Below, in pieces: positions 48,561 to 63,097 of a stretch of DNA of 64,000 bases; the first letter of the stretch is position 1; each line of letters opens with the position of its first letter. Made by a program: the position numbers and the translations under genes. Source of the DNA: Rhinopithecus roxellana (taxonomy: Eukaryota; Chordata; Mammalia; Primates; Cercopithecidae); the NCBI RefSeq assembly GCF_007565055.1, contig NC_044553.1, positions 44,443,420 through 44,507,419 on the forward strand, read 5' to 3'. The notes beneath the pieces were generated by a model. The model made no database searches, had not been told where the DNA came from, and saw only the letters and a program-made list of their open reading frames with translations.

Positions 48561-50740
48561 GTTCAGTATCCCATCTATTTCTTTTAAGAGTCTTTTAAAA
48601 ATTATTTTAAGGATCCTTTTCCAGAAGCCTCTTAAACAGATTTCCCCTTATGTCTTATTGGCCAGCACTGGGCCTAATGCAGTTACTTGCAACAGAAATG
48701 GTGCCACCATGTTTATCTTAGCATCCGGATTTATCCCTAGGGCTAAGAACAGAATTGCTCTCTCCTGGTTCCTATAAGGAAAGGACAGACCCATCTCCCA
48801 CACCCCTTGTGAACAAAATCAGTGCTCTCGCCACAAGATAGAAGAGAGGAATGGCTTTGTTTACTACAGTTATGTAGGAAAAGATGAGTATTTGCAGTAA
48901 GAGAATAAGTTTACTAAGGGAGCTTGGAAGGCAAACAAGCAAAGTCTTCCTTTGCCTTTCATTACCTCCTTCTGGAATATAAGTGAATAAAAGTTCAATA
49001 ATTGTAGTACTCAATAGTAATCTTCAGAGCATTCACAGAAAAAAATAAAAAGGAGAGAAAGAGAAATTCTAATCAATTCTACTAACTGATGAGCTACTTA
49101 TTTTTATTACCTGTCAGACTGCCTGATGTTAAGTCAGTTACCTGACTTCAGCATGCTTTAACAAAGTGCATTACACTAGAACAGGCCAACCTGTAATAAA
49201 AACAAAATAAGTTTAAGTGTATCTAAATTTTTTCCCAGTTTAATGAGTTACACATTGAAGATAGACCTTTGTACAGTTTTTTAATAACACCAAAAATTAT
49301 CTAGATAGTTTATTACCCGAGTAATTTAGTGTGCACATCTGATTCCTCAATATTAAGCTAGTGAAGAATCGCAAAAACTGCGTGTTTTGCAAAAGCAAAT
49401 GCATGCTGACAATTCTGAGGCATTTGAACATAAAACTTGTGTTAATGTTGCACACAAAGTAAGTAATTTGATGATCAGGCTCCTATTACAGGGGACTTAC
49501 AGAAGGAGTAGAACAAAATGATTGAAAAGTAAAATATTACCAACATTAAGATAAATTCTTTTTTAATAATTAAAGGTATTTTTCAAAATCGATTATGATT
49601 AAACTGGTCATCTAAAATTCATAATTCTGCATCAGTGCTTAGAAAGAAGTAATGCACTGAAATTAGCAGTAAGGTGTTGGCTGGTTGTTTTTATATATTT
49701 TTCATATAGTCAGTTACTGAGATTTTCTGGTTGATCGGTTCAGCCTTTTAATAAAATTAGCCCACAAGTTTTTGAAGCAATGAGCAATTTTAGATTGTCC
49801 ATAATTTGTTTGTAGTTGATTTATGATTACATTTGTATGTCTAACAAGAAACCTTTAATGGTCCTCAAAAGAATTTGTTTATAATCTGTAAGTTAAAAAA
49901 AAATTGTTAACTGAAGTGCATATTTTTCCTCACAATTTTAGTATTTAAAGTGTATTTATGTAATCATAATAGTATGCATATAATTGTGAAATTTAATCAG
50001 GTTATGAAGAATCTGTATCCAACTTTTCATCTTGCAAAATGTATATAATTGATGAATACAGTTACTACATTGTTTCATAAATAGTCTTGTTCAGCTAAAA
50101 TGAACTATAATAGTTCTAATTTACCTCAAGTTTTTCTAAGACAACAAATAAATTGTAGTGTCACATTAGCTTCCTAAATATGGCAAATTGACCTGCAATA
50201 AAAGGTTCTAGAGTGAGACAAATTAAATCTTCAACTTCCAACTTTGATTTCTAATATAATTCAAATTGTCACTGAAGCTTTTATTAAGAACAAAAATATA
50301 TATTTAATTAAATAGTCTTTATTCTGTAAATGACTTATTTTCAGATGCACAATCATGAAATAATGAAGATTTTGATCAGTTGTTTTTGTCTTTTTGCTTT
50401 TAAAGGTGTTTTCACAAGACCATTAAAACATTGCCTTCTCTTTAACATATGGATGAATTTTTTTATGCTTTTCTTTTTATTCTTTATACTCTGAACTTGC
50501 ATCTTTTCTTTTTCTATCTTTATTTTTTAAATTAGATTTCTACTTTTCTAACATCAAAGGATAAACAACATCTTACAGAAGTTTTTATAATATTTTCCTA
50601 GTTAATGTATTTGGTATAAACTATTTTGAGAAATTTTTAAAACAAATGACCCCAAGATCATTTACAATCATGGGAAATTTATTCATCTGTGTATTGCTAA
50701 AGGCACTATCAGTTAATATTACTCCTTGGTAAGGCAGTTT
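48561..50740. other. Intronic sequence, mostly unique
   Basis: The first ~250 bases may be the second half of the ancient repeat interrupted by the pseudogene. The rest is AT-rich with no recognised feature. Confidence 0.45.
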
Positions 50741-50924
50741 GTCCTTACGTTAATTTATGTATACCCTTTGATTCAGAAATGATACTTATCCTCAAGACAT
50801 CCTTTCCCCTGGGGGAAAAAACTCAGAGTAATGTTTACTTATATCACTGTTCATAATAGTCGAGTGATAACAACCAAAATGTCTAGCAGTGAAACAATAG
50901 TGGCTAAGCAAATTAGGTGTAGAA
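50741..50924 (+). mobile_element. Old L1-like LINE fragment, sense
   Basis: 'taccctttgattcagaaatg', 'tcactgttcataatagtcga', 'gtgataacaaccaaaatgtc' follow the 3' part of old L1 ('...ttcataatagccaaaa...'). It is interrupted by the Alu array that follows and may continue to about 51950. Confidence 0.55.
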
Positions 50925-51220
50925 GCCAGGCACAGTGGCTCGCGCCAGTAATTCCACCACTTTGTGAGGCTGAGGCGGGCGAATCACTTAAGGTCAGGAG
51001 TTCAAGACCAGCCTGGCCAACATGGTGAAACCTCGTCTCTACTGAAAATACAAAAATTAGCTTGGTGTGGTGATGTGTGCCTGTAATCCCAGCTACTTGG
51101 GAGGCTGAGGCAGGAGAATCGCTTGAACCTGGATGGTAGAGGTTGCAGTGAGTCAAGATGGCACCAGTGCACTACAGCCCAGGCCACAGAGCGAGATGCC
51201 ATCTCAAAAAAAAAGAAAAA
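50925..51220 (+). mobile_element. AluS-like SINE, sense (first of a three-part array)
   Basis: 'gccaggcacagtggctcgcg' to 'gcgagatgccatctcaaaaa'. Full dimer. Confidence 0.92.
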
Positions 51221-51524
51221 GGCCAGGCGCGGTGGCTCAAGCCTATAATCCCAGCACTTTGGGAGGCCAAGACGGGCGGATAACGAGGTCAGGAGATCGA
51301 GACCATCCTGGCTAACATGGTGAAACCCCGTCTCTACTAAAAAATACAAAAAAAAAAAACTAGCCGGGCGAGATGGCGGGCGCCTGTAGTCCCAGCTACT
51401 CGGGAGGCTGAGGCAGGAGAATGGCCTAAACCCGGGAGGCGGAGCTTGCAGTGAGCCAAGATCCGGCCACTGCACTCCAGCCTGGGCGACAGAGCGAGAC
51501 TCCGTCTTAAAAAAAAAAAAAAAT
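51221..51524 (+). mobile_element. AluY, Old World monkey type, sense (middle of the array)
   Basis: 'ggccaggcgcggtggctcaa', 'gacgggcggataacgaggtc', 'caagatccggccactgcact', A tail. Much less diverged than its neighbours, so inserted later into an older Alu. Confidence 0.94.
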
Positions 51525-51702
51525 TAGCCAACATGGTGGCACACGCTTGTAATCCCAGCTACTCGGGAGGCAGAGGCAGGAGAATCACTTGAACTCAGGA
51601 GGTAGAGGTTGCAGTGAGCCAAGATCGTGCCGCTGCACTCCAGCCTGAGCGACAGTGAGACTCCATCTCAAAAAAACAAAAAACAAGAACAAAAACAAAA
51701 AA
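51525..51702 (+). mobile_element. Alu right-arm fragment, sense (end of the array)
   Basis: 'attagccaacatggtggcac' to 'gtgagactccatctcaaaaa' with an A-rich tail. Only linker and right monomer. The outer flanks of the array, 'aattaggtgtagaag' (50911) and 'aactaagtgtagagg' (51703), look like one diverged insertion duplication. Confidence 0.9.
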
Positions 51703-54032
<2,330 letters not shown>

Positions 54033-54239
54033 CAGTCTCGAATGGAGGATCGTTTAGACAGACTGGATGATGCAATCCATGTGCTGCGGAACCATGCTGT
54101 GGGACCTTCCACCAGTTTGCCTGCTGGTCACAGTGATATACACAGTTTATTGGGACCATCCCATAATGCACCAATTGGAAGCCTCAATTCAAACTATGGA
54201 GGATCAAGCCTTGTTGCAAGCAGTCGATCAACTTCAATG
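54033..54239 (+). CDS. TCF12: TCF12 internal exon, loop-helix activation domain 2
   Basis: 207 bases, 69 codons, phase 0 at both ends. The translation begins QSRMEDRLDRLDDAIHVLRN, then HAVGPSTSLPAGHSDIHSLL, and ends SLVASSRSTSM. The helix 'RLDRLDDAIHVLRNHAVG' is the conserved helix of E-protein activation domain 2, which recruits coactivators. The acceptor is a tandem 'cagcag' (54030-54035); I chose the first AG because it keeps the Gln seen in known proteins. Use of the second would start at 54036 and drop one Gln. The donor ATG|gtaaaa is only moderate. Confidence 0.95.
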
Positions 54240-55357
54240 GTAAAATCGTGCTCATCTTTTTTGTAGTAAACCCTAAAGATTCTTGTCCTAAATGTCTTTA
54301 ATGAAATCTTTGGGAAGAGGATCTTTCCGAAAGGAAGGTAAAGACTAACTTTTCAGAATTTTCTTTGCTGTCTTTGGCAGTAAAGTATTGGCTAAGTATT
54401 AGTCCATAAAATCTTCTTGTGACCTTGTGCAAAAAGCAGAAGCTTTCTACAGAGATCATTTTTAGCTTAAACTTGGATTTTTTTCCAGATGTGTAATAAT
54501 TGGCACCGCAGTTTTTGCCTTGAAGTAGTGCATAGGAAATCTGAATAGCAAGAGTTCTGGTCTAGAAAAGTTGTTTATTGTAATTTAGAACCAGCCTTCA
54601 ATGGTAGAAGGAATGTGAAACTGTAATTTATACAGGTCCAAATTTAAACTTTATTCCCAAACTTCAGGGGGGAGGTAGTTTTAAGAATGGCTGTAATTTC
54701 AGTAATAAATAAAGGAAACAATTTAGATTAACCCACAAAGAGAATTTTTAAGAACTCAGTCCATCTTTTAAAAAAAGTGATAATTTTTTAGAGGGGATGT
54801 TCATTCTACAGCCATACACATCAAAAATTCTGTGTTTACCATCTTACATTATTTTTTATCCAAATTATCTTTTAAAGAAATGAAGTTCTTTTTGAACCTG
54901 ATATTTTAAACTTATACCATGTGTTTGCATGTTTATGGCATGATTTTTAAGGTTCATTGCATGCTATGAAATGTTCTTCTATGAAGCAGATTTTTAGCTG
55001 TAAACCATGTGATGAAGGCTAAAACTTACCTATCATCAAAATAATTATGCGCCCCAAATGCTGAAGGCTTGTATTCTGTAAGATAGGATTGGTTCCAGAT
55101 TTTCACACTCACATATCATACACATACATATATACTCATTTTTGAGCCTCTGAAGTTAAACATCACTCAAGGCTGCCTATTTTCTGAGAACTGTATTTTC
55201 AGCAGCATGGGTAACATTAAATGCCTGTTTTGTGTTCCTTTTTTTTTTTAATATCAGGAAATCTTGAAAATCAGTCTCCTTTTAAAGTACTTTTTATTGC
55301 TATTGGTAAGCTAATATGTGTCAAAACATATGTAAGTTATTAAACTAGTAAAATGGG
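54240..55357. other. Intronic sequence without recognised feature
   Basis: AT-rich unique intron after exon 54033-54239; nothing recognised. Confidence 0.5.
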
Positions 55358-55359
55358 GA

Positions 55360-55668
55360 AATGTCACATGGCTCGCACCTGTAATCCCAGCACTTTGGGA
55401 GGCCAAGGCGGGAGGATTGCTTGGAGTTCCAAGACTAGCCTGGGCAACAAAGTAAGACCCCCATCTCTACAAAAAATAAAAAAAAGTTAGCCTGGCACCG
55501 AGGCATACGCCTGTGGTCCCAGCTACATGGAAGGCTTAGGTGGGAGGATCTCTTGATCCCAGGAGGTCAAGGCTGCAGTGAGCCATGTTCGTGCTACTGC
55601 ACTCCAGCCTTGCCAATAGAGCGAGACCCTGTCTCACCAAAAAAAAAAAAAGAAAGAAAGAAAAAAAT
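55360..55668 (+). mobile_element. AluJ-like SINE, sense
   Basis: 'catggctcgcacctgtaatc' to 'gcgagaccctgtctcaccaa', then an A/GAAA tail. The first bases of the head are missing or diverged. Confidence 0.88.
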
Positions 55669-56232
55669 ATGAGAGGGTATTGTTATCATTGTTGGTAATA
55701 GTAATGAAATGATTTTATGGTATAATTAAAGGAATTTGTTACAAATATGAACACAGAATATTAATAATTTGTTGAAATACTGTTTATCCTTATTTAGAAG
55801 CATGACTTCAAAATCCGTATTCTTGAATTTTAAGTTAGTCTCAGCAGCAATATTTGCAGTTCTTATTCCTTACCTCTTAATGATTTTTTAATTATTCACT
55901 TTTACTAGCTTACTGCTCCTATTCCAACTTATCAGCTACAGTATTTAATATATATCTGGCTCCTCCCAATTGGAGTTTGCATAAAATGGAACTTCTGTCT
56001 TGAGAAAGTAGTTTTTTTACCAATTTCAGATATTCCGTAATAGGAAGGGAGACTTATCAAAATCTAGTCTTCCAAAGCCACCTAAAAACCTAGTGCATTT
56101 TAGTAGGACTGTTCAAGGGAAAAATTCTTTCATTGGATGGCACCCTAAAACTTATAACTAAGAAAGTAGCTCACACTGTATGCTGAAGGAATGTACTGCC
56201 CACTTCAGAACAACAACAGAAGGTCTGGCAGA
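55669..56232. other. Intronic sequence without recognised feature
   Basis: Unique intron between two Alu copies; nothing recognised. Confidence 0.5.
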
Positions 56233-56236
56233 GATA

Positions 56237-56539
56237 GTTTTTTTGTTTGTTTGTTTTTTGAGATGGAGTCTCACTCTGTCACCCAGGCCGGAGTGCAATG
56301 GCGTGATCTCGGCTCACTACAACCTCTGCCTCCCAGATTCAAGTGATTCTTCTGCGTCAGCCCCCTGAATAGCTGGGATTATAGGCACCCGCCACCACAT
56401 CCAGCTAATTTTTCTATTTTGAGTAGAGATGGGGTTTCACCATATTGACCAGGCTGGTCTCGAACTCCTGACCTTGTGATCCACCCACCTTGGCCTCCCA
56501 AAGTGCTGGGATTACAGGCATGAGCCACTGCACCCAGCC
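56237..56539 (-). mobile_element. Alu SINE, antisense
   Basis: (TTTG)n tail, 'gagatggagtctcactctgt', ending 'gagccactgcacccagcc'. Flanks 'agagatag' and 'agagatat' hint at a short insertion duplication. Confidence 0.92.
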
Positions 56540-56549
56540 AGAGATATTC

Positions 56550-56676
56550 TTAAAAAGAAAAAAATCTCAAAGTAGTCTAGAAAAAAATGGTCTCCTGAGA
56601 TGTGAGGTGAGTCTGGCTTAGTCTGAGCTGCAACATTAGTGCCACAGCAACTAGCCCAAGCTGTTGTTCAGTGTGT
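56550..56676. repeat. Direct repeat unit 1 (127 bp)
   Basis: Matches 57378-57503 with three substitutions and one single-base gap. Shared core includes 'gaggtgagtctggcttagtc' and 'gccacagcaactagcccaag'. Not a repeat family I recognise. Confidence 0.95.
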
Positions 56677-57377
56677 CTATCACGGCCTTCTCTTCAGTCC
56701 TTATCACCTCAGTGGGTACAGAGCTGTGGGAAATCTGCCAGAAATCATCTGCTATCTTCATCTCATCCAGACACAATCAGTAATACTTTTAGCAGTGGAG
56801 ATAAGATGTACCTGCCAGGCTTAGCCTCAAAATATAAAGTTATTAGCTGACAAAATCTGGCACTGTTAGGTGAGACAGTATTCATCTCCTGTCCTTCTAA
56901 AGTAAGCCTTTTAGCTGTTGAGTCCTCAGTTCTCAGCTTTAGCAAAAAGACCAAAGGATGGAATGAAAGGAAGATTAGTCTGCCACTGACTATCCCCTCA
57001 GAGTCATAGGCATCTTACTGAGGAAGACTGTCTTATCATGGTGGTTCTTTTCCATGTCTGAGGACTTCCATTAGTACTGCTGGGATCCCTTTGTTTACAT
57101 GCTCAGCACCCACCTCTATGGCACCAACTCTTCATATTCTTGCAGAGTGTGTGATTTTGTGGGCACGTTTTTGTAACTCTTGCCAACTGTCTCCAAGAGT
57201 TAATCTCCAGCTTTTATTTTCCCCTTGTCACAAGCATACATCCTCCTAACTGATCATGACTAAGAAATAATGTGGTTTTACATTCTGGAAACAATTCCCC
57301 ACCCTCCCACCCCACCTTGTTTTTGGTCTCTTATAACTTTCCAGAAGTTTGTCTATCTTTTTCTGCATTAGCATAAG

Positions 57378-57503
57378 TTAAAAAGAAGAAAATCTCAAAG
57401 TAGTCTAGAAAAACTGGTCTCCTGAGACGTGAGGTGAGTCTGGCTTAGTCTGAGCTGCAACATTAGTGCCACAGCAACTAGCCCAAGCTGTTGTTCAGTG
57501 TGT
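57378..57503. repeat. Direct repeat unit 2 (126 bp)
   Basis: Second copy of the 127-bp unit, same orientation, 828 bases downstream. The 701 bases between are unique intron with no recognised feature. Confidence 0.95.
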
Positions 57504-57807
57504 TTTAGGCTCCTAATAATGGAGGCTACGTGGCCAAACTTACAAAGTGATCACAGAAACACTTGTTGATCAGCAATTTTGTACCACCGTATAGAATTCA
57601 TGAGGTCAGCTGCTTTCAAAAACATTTGCTTTTCATTATTCCATTTGTTTATTGCAGAGAATAGAATTATTCTGATAAATGTAGATATTTTAATGACCTC
57701 CACAGAACATTCAGATGACATTTTTGTTATAATGGAACTTTATCCTAATGGGCAGAATCCTAATTGTAGGGTTTAAATATATCACTTTTCCTCCTAGCAT
57801 TTAGAAA

Positions 57808-58050
57808 AGGGTTCAATATGCTTTTTCTATAAAGGGCCAGAGAGTAAATATTTTCAGCTTTGTAGGCTATATAGTCTCTGTCACAGCTACTTAACTCTGA
57901 CGATATAATATGAAAGCAGCTATAGACAATATGAAAACAGATGGGCATGGATATATTCCAATAAAATTTTATTTACAAAAACAAGCTCCTTTATTTACAA
58001 AAACACAGGTCAAGATTTGGCTACAGGCCAGACCTTGGGAATTCCTGATT
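57808..58050 (+). mobile_element. hAT-type non-autonomous DNA transposon remnant (MER1 group)
   Basis: 'tttttctataaagggccaga', 'gtaggctatatagtctctgt', 'ccaataaaattttatttaca', 'ggctacaggccagaccttgg'. Same family as 6456-6682. The stretch 'tttatttacaaaaaca' is duplicated inside it (57969, 57991). Confidence 0.8.
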
Positions 58051-58241
58051 TATAACATAAATTGGCATCCCAGCAGATATAATGGGGCTAGCATGTTTTT
58101 CTTTTTCTTGGAGCCTGTAACATTTGGCTTATGTTAATGAGTAGTTTGAGAGTTTTGTTGAAGTAATTGTAATACTTGAGGCGAGCCAAGACACACTGAT
58201 AGTGGAAAAGTAAGAGTTGATGGCAGGATAAAAGTGGTACA

Positions 58242-58535
58242 GGCCAGGCATGGTAGTTCACACCTGTAATCTCAGCACTTTGGGAGGCCAAGCTGGGTGG
58301 ATTGCTAGAAGCAGGAGTTTGAAACCAACCTGGACAACAAAGTGAGAACCTGTATCTACAAAAAAAAATTTTAATTAAGTGAGCATGGTGCCATACACCA
58401 GTGGTCCCAGCTACTCAGTAGGAGGCTGAGGCAGGAGGATTGCTTGAGCTCAGAAGTTTGAGGCTGTAGTGAGCTATGATCATGCCACTGCACTTGAGCC
58501 TGGACAACAGAGTGAGACCCTGTCTCTTAAAAAAT
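58242..58535 (+). mobile_element. Alu SINE, sense, tail merging into TA repeat
   Basis: 'ggccaggcatggtagttcac' to 'gtgagaccctgtctcttaaa', then (TA)n. Confidence 0.9.
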
Positions 58536-58593
58536 ATATATATATATATAAATTTATATACATTTATTTATATGTATTATATATTTAGATAGA

Positions 58594-58646
<53 letters not shown>

Positions 58647-58700
58647 CAGACAGATAGATAAAGATAGATAAGATAGATAGATAGAGATACAGACAGGTCA
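58536..58700. repeat. (TA)n followed by (GATA)n microsatellite
   Basis: (TA)n at 58533-58550, then GATA/GACA units from about 58590 to 58690 with a few interruptions. Likely polymorphic. Confidence 0.95.
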
Positions 58701-58995
58701 GCTCCCAGTGTGCAGTACAGACAAGTCAGTGATCAAGGTTGCTAGCAGTGTAAAGTTTACATGGACACAGTAACCATTTGGCCAAGCATTTCCTTGTCCT
58801 CATTAGTATTTGATATTGATATGTCATTTGAATTTTAAAACACGAAATCAAGAGTTTTTAGAACTATTGAAATGTCAGCATTTGGCTTTAGTTTTGTTAC
58901 CATTTGTTTAGCTAAGGCTAAACTTTTAGAATAAACTGCCGAGAAGAAAAATTTTTTAGTAGAAAACTGAAAATAAAAGAATCACGAATTTTAGC
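58701..58995. other. Intronic sequence without recognised feature
   Basis: Unique intron between a microsatellite and an Alu. Confidence 0.5.
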
Positions 58996-58996
58996 A

Positions 58997-59269
58997 ATAT
59001 ATGGTGGCTTACACCTGTAATCCCAGCACTTTGGGAGGCTAAGGTGGGACTATTGCTTCAGCCTAGGAGTTCAAGACCAGCCTGGGCAACATGGGGAGAC
59101 CTCATCTTAGCCATACGTGGTGGCTCATGCCTGTAATCCCAGGTACTTGCGAGGAAGAGGTAAGAGGATCACTTGTTCCAGGAGTTCAAGGCTGCAGTGA
59201 GCCATGATCATACTACCACACTTCATCCTGAGTGACAGAGTGAGACTCTGTATCAATTAAAAAAAAAAG
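58997..59269 (+). mobile_element. AluJ-like SINE, sense, internally deleted
   Basis: 'atatggtggcttacacctgt', 'acctcatcttagccatacgt' (linker deleted), 'gtgagactctgtatcaatta', A tail. Confidence 0.88.
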
Positions 59270-62200
59270 GGAATCATGAATTTCATTTGAGTATTACAAA
59301 GAGCTCTCTGCAGTATAAAGTTAGTATACATTCCATCGATTTATGGCTGTAATACCTAAGTACCTAGGCCCAACAAGATAACTCCATCAAAGTACCTTTC
59401 CCGTTAATGAAAAGTACTGTTATTTCTCAATCAGACAGTAACTTCAACTTCAAACCAAAACTAAATGAAATTCGAAGCATTTTGTACTAATGGAAACTTG
59501 ATGCAGATCTAAAACCATTTCTTATTCACATAGGATAAAATTTTATCTGTGAAATCTTTTGATATCATTGTTACAAGTCCTGATAAAATTTAATCCAGGC
59601 ATTTCTCTTAGTTAGTTTTTGGTATTGCTTGGGTTTTTTGTTGTTAAGTGGTGGTTGAAGAAGTGACATATTTTTGTATGAGAGCATAGTAAATAATGTT
59701 AAATTATAAAATGTAAGTCTGCGTTATACAATGATTTAAAAATATAAATCATATCTGTTTTCTAAATTTTAAAGCAGTTAGAGAAACTATATGTTCCTTA
59801 GTTACAGGAGACTTAAGACTAAGTAAAGACTGATAGGCAAATAGGGTAATATTTTATTCAAAATTATCTTGGTATTTTTGTCATTTATCAAAATAAATTT
59901 GAAATCATTTTAATCTTCCATTTGGACAGTATTTAATTTTAGTAAAGGGGTTTGTAATACAGTAGAAATTGTGTGTCTGTTTTTCAGCTGAGTAGAAGGA
60001 TTTTACTTTTAACCACTCTTTTACTCTTTCCAAGTAATTTTTCCTAAATGGGCAATTTTTAAAATTTTTATTTTTATTAAGATGACATTATAGTGCTCTT
60101 TAAGGCTTTTGGTAACATTTTAAAATTCAAAATTGTTCAAAATGGCAACTTTTTTTTAATTTGAAAACCATAGAGGTTATACATTTATGGAAATATTTAA
60201 AAGGAACCGTAACAAATGTAATACTACCAAGTTTCTAGTAAAACCTCTCTTCAGATAAATCAAAATCTTGGAGTAGACAGTATATAAAGATCCTTTAACC
60301 AATCTGTAAATTAATAGTGATTAATTTAAATCATTAGTATTCAGTGAATAGTACAAATTGAACAAATTATTAGAATAGAATTCAAAATCAAGAGGAATTC
60401 ATACTGTTTTTCAGTTTGTCCCTTAAGTCACAAGACCTCTTATTAATCAACTAATTAGATTTAACATTTTTCCATTGTGAGTGCTAAAGCCATTGGCCAA
60501 ATTAAATGAAAACAAGTACCTTGTTGGGTGCTCCCAGAAAAGTAAGGCCATACATAGATTGCGAAGATTGAGTATGCAGGATGGTGTCATTTAATGGCAT
60601 GGGCCTTTTATTCTGAAATGGAGCTCTTCATAATCATTGAAACGTAGAGGGTAGCAGGCCTTGGGGTTTGCCTTGCCCTGCTACTCCCCCAACAGCCGCA
60701 GCCTGTCAGCTGTATGCTAACGAGGTGAACAATTAAACTGAGTCCTATCTGGCTGGCCCCACAGGCTCTAGGCTCAGACAAAGAACTGTTTATACACCTG
60801 TTGTATGTGTAGACAGAGCCATTTGAATGTGGAGCTGCAGATTAAAGGGAAGACTTGGGAGCCCAGGAGAGCAAGGGTTAAAGAGAACTGTAAGAACTGT
60901 GAAAGTCAAATTCTCCAGAAAATATATGAGGGCCATTTGCAAGGGGAATCAAGTTACAAAGAAAAAGTTCCTGCTAACTTCATTAACATGAAAAACTCCA
61001 GACTTCAAGCCTTCTTCTAGTCTGAGGCCTTTTTTTTAAAGGCTTCTATTTTTGCTGTGTGTGCCAGTTAAATTTTTTCTTTTGTAAACTATGTTTAAGT
61101 TCATGTGAGAAAATACTTAGTTTGTATTATTCTATAGTGTAAAAATATTTGCTGGTGTTTCTGTTGCAAAACAAATCTAGCACCCTTTCTGATTTTCCTT
61201 AAGGGAAAAGTAAAATTTCTAAGATTTATTATTTAGATAATGATCAGACATTTTTTTAATAGTTGAGTTTTTTAAAAATAAAGAATTATTTATACTGATG
61301 AAGTGAAAGGAAATCAGAATTCAGCAGATGCATCATCACTTAGATAAGTGAAAATTCAATTTGTTACTGTTCAGTAGTATTGCCTTACATAGCTATAAAA
61401 TGTTTCACATGTGTAACATACACTAAGTATACATATGTTTAAAATTTAAATTTTAGAAGGCTATTTCCTTTTAAATTACTTGGTGTGATAGTTCAAAATG
61501 TTATGTAAAAACAGAATTAGCACTTATTACCAGGGATCATCGAAGTTTCAAGTCCACATTATTATAAATACAAATACACCTCAGCTTTTACTTTAACTTA
61601 CAATTATTTCCCCAGCCCATCAAAATTCTCCTAGATGTATTTAATCTTTAGAGTAGGGCTTATCTTCCAAGGTTCCAAAGAATTTGCAGCCATATATTGT
61701 GTTTGCCCATATCTATTTTTATAAAATGGGATTTTGAACTTCCTTTCCTCTTAGATCACTGAATACTTCATAGTAAGAAAGCACCCTCATTCGTTAAGAA
61801 TAAACAAGACCATGATACCCTTGAAACAGAATTTCCTGAAACATTTTTAAAATAATTTGTTCTCTTGAATACAATTTTCACAGTCCATTTCTTTACTGAT
61901 TGTTAGGTTGAGTACTTCAGATTCTTCTCAAGTTTTTTTAGGGGAACAACTAAATACTGAAACTTTCTGAAAGTGGGAAGTGGGATGGAAGTCTGCCATA
62001 GTTTCTGTGGTCCCTTCCCAGCTTTAAGATTTTGTGATTCTAATACATGATGAAATTGTGTGGTTTAGGAAAAGGGTGTAGTGGATGCATGATTATTACC
62101 TAAGGGAGTAGTGACACAAATAGTGCTCAGCAATGACCAATCCTAAAATCGTTTTAAAAGTAACTATTGAATTAAATTTTAAAATCCACTAAATGGGCTT

Positions 62201-62780
62201 CTTAAAAATAAAGATGAGAATAAGTGTAAAAAACAAACATTTCTTAGAAAGTGTGGTGGAAGAACGAATCTATTCTAATTAGATCTACTACCAAATGACC
62301 TGCATTGCCTAAAATTTTGCTTTGGTTCCTTTTGTTTAGCTCACAGAAAAACCAAAGGATAAACTCGCATAGGGATATTTATTCCCCTTAGGGTAAAATC
62401 ATACAAAGTCATGGAAGATAAAAGCTATATTAATGACTCAAGAGGGATTCAAAGCTTGGCAATTTACTAGGATTGAAGGATTTATTGAAAAACAGTGGTT
62501 CTCATGTATAACTCCAGGCAATAAACCTATTTAATTAAAAGCTTAATCTTCTAGTTGACACGTCTGCTACTATTCTTACAAAAATCTCATCTGTAACAAG
62601 TTTTTCTATGTATATTAATATTGCAGTAGCTGACTGTTTGATGGTGTTTGCATGCTTAAGCTTTTCTATTTCAGGTTAACCGTGACTCATATAAGTTTGA
62701 TTAAAGCTGAAAATAAAAATACATGCCAATTTTGCTGCCTAGCAATGTGCAACTTTTGTTTAGTTCTTTTGTTGTTGTTG
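59270..62780. other. Long Alu-free intron segment
   Basis: About 3.5 kb AT-rich unique sequence. A GC-richer patch at 60640-60860 contains CAGCTG and CACCTG hexamers. Nothing else recognised. Confidence 0.5.
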
Positions 62781-63097
62781 TTTGTTTTGTTTGTTTGTTT
62801 GTTTTTGTTTTGTTTTTGAGACAGAGTCGTGCTCTGTCGCCCAGGCTGGAGTTCAGTGGCGCGATCTTGCTCACTGCAAGCTCTGCCTCCCGGGTTCACA
62901 CCATCCTCCTGCCTCGGCCTCCCAAGTAGCTGGGACTACAGGCACCCGCCACCATGCACGGCTAATTTTTTGTATTTTTAATAGAGATAAGGTTTCACCA
63001 TGTTAGCTAGGATGGTCTCAATTTCCTAACCTTGTGATCCGCCTGCCTCTGCCTCCCAAAGTGCTGGGATTACAGGTGTGAGCCACCGCGCCCGGCC
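62775..63097 (-). mobile_element. AluY-like SINE, antisense
   Basis: (TTTG)n tail, 'gagacagagtcgtgctctgt', 'cactgcaagctctgcctccc', ending 'gagccaccgcgcccggcc'. It lies 569 bases before exon 63667. Confidence 0.93.

Noticed and set aside
51002..51475. 157-codon - strand open frame
   Set aside because: Runs entirely through antisense Alu sequence and shows the familiar Alu-translation peptides (SLPSSWDYR, FVETGFHHV type).
54033..54266. 74-codon open frame starting at the exon's internal ATG and running past the donor
   Set aside because: It is the AD2 exon plus intron read-through; the donor ATG|gtaaaa and in-frame joining to 63667 define the real end.
58589..58690. Regular GATA/GACA units considered as an array
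   Set aside because: Plain tetranucleotide microsatellite; no spacers, so not CRISPR-like or a designed array.
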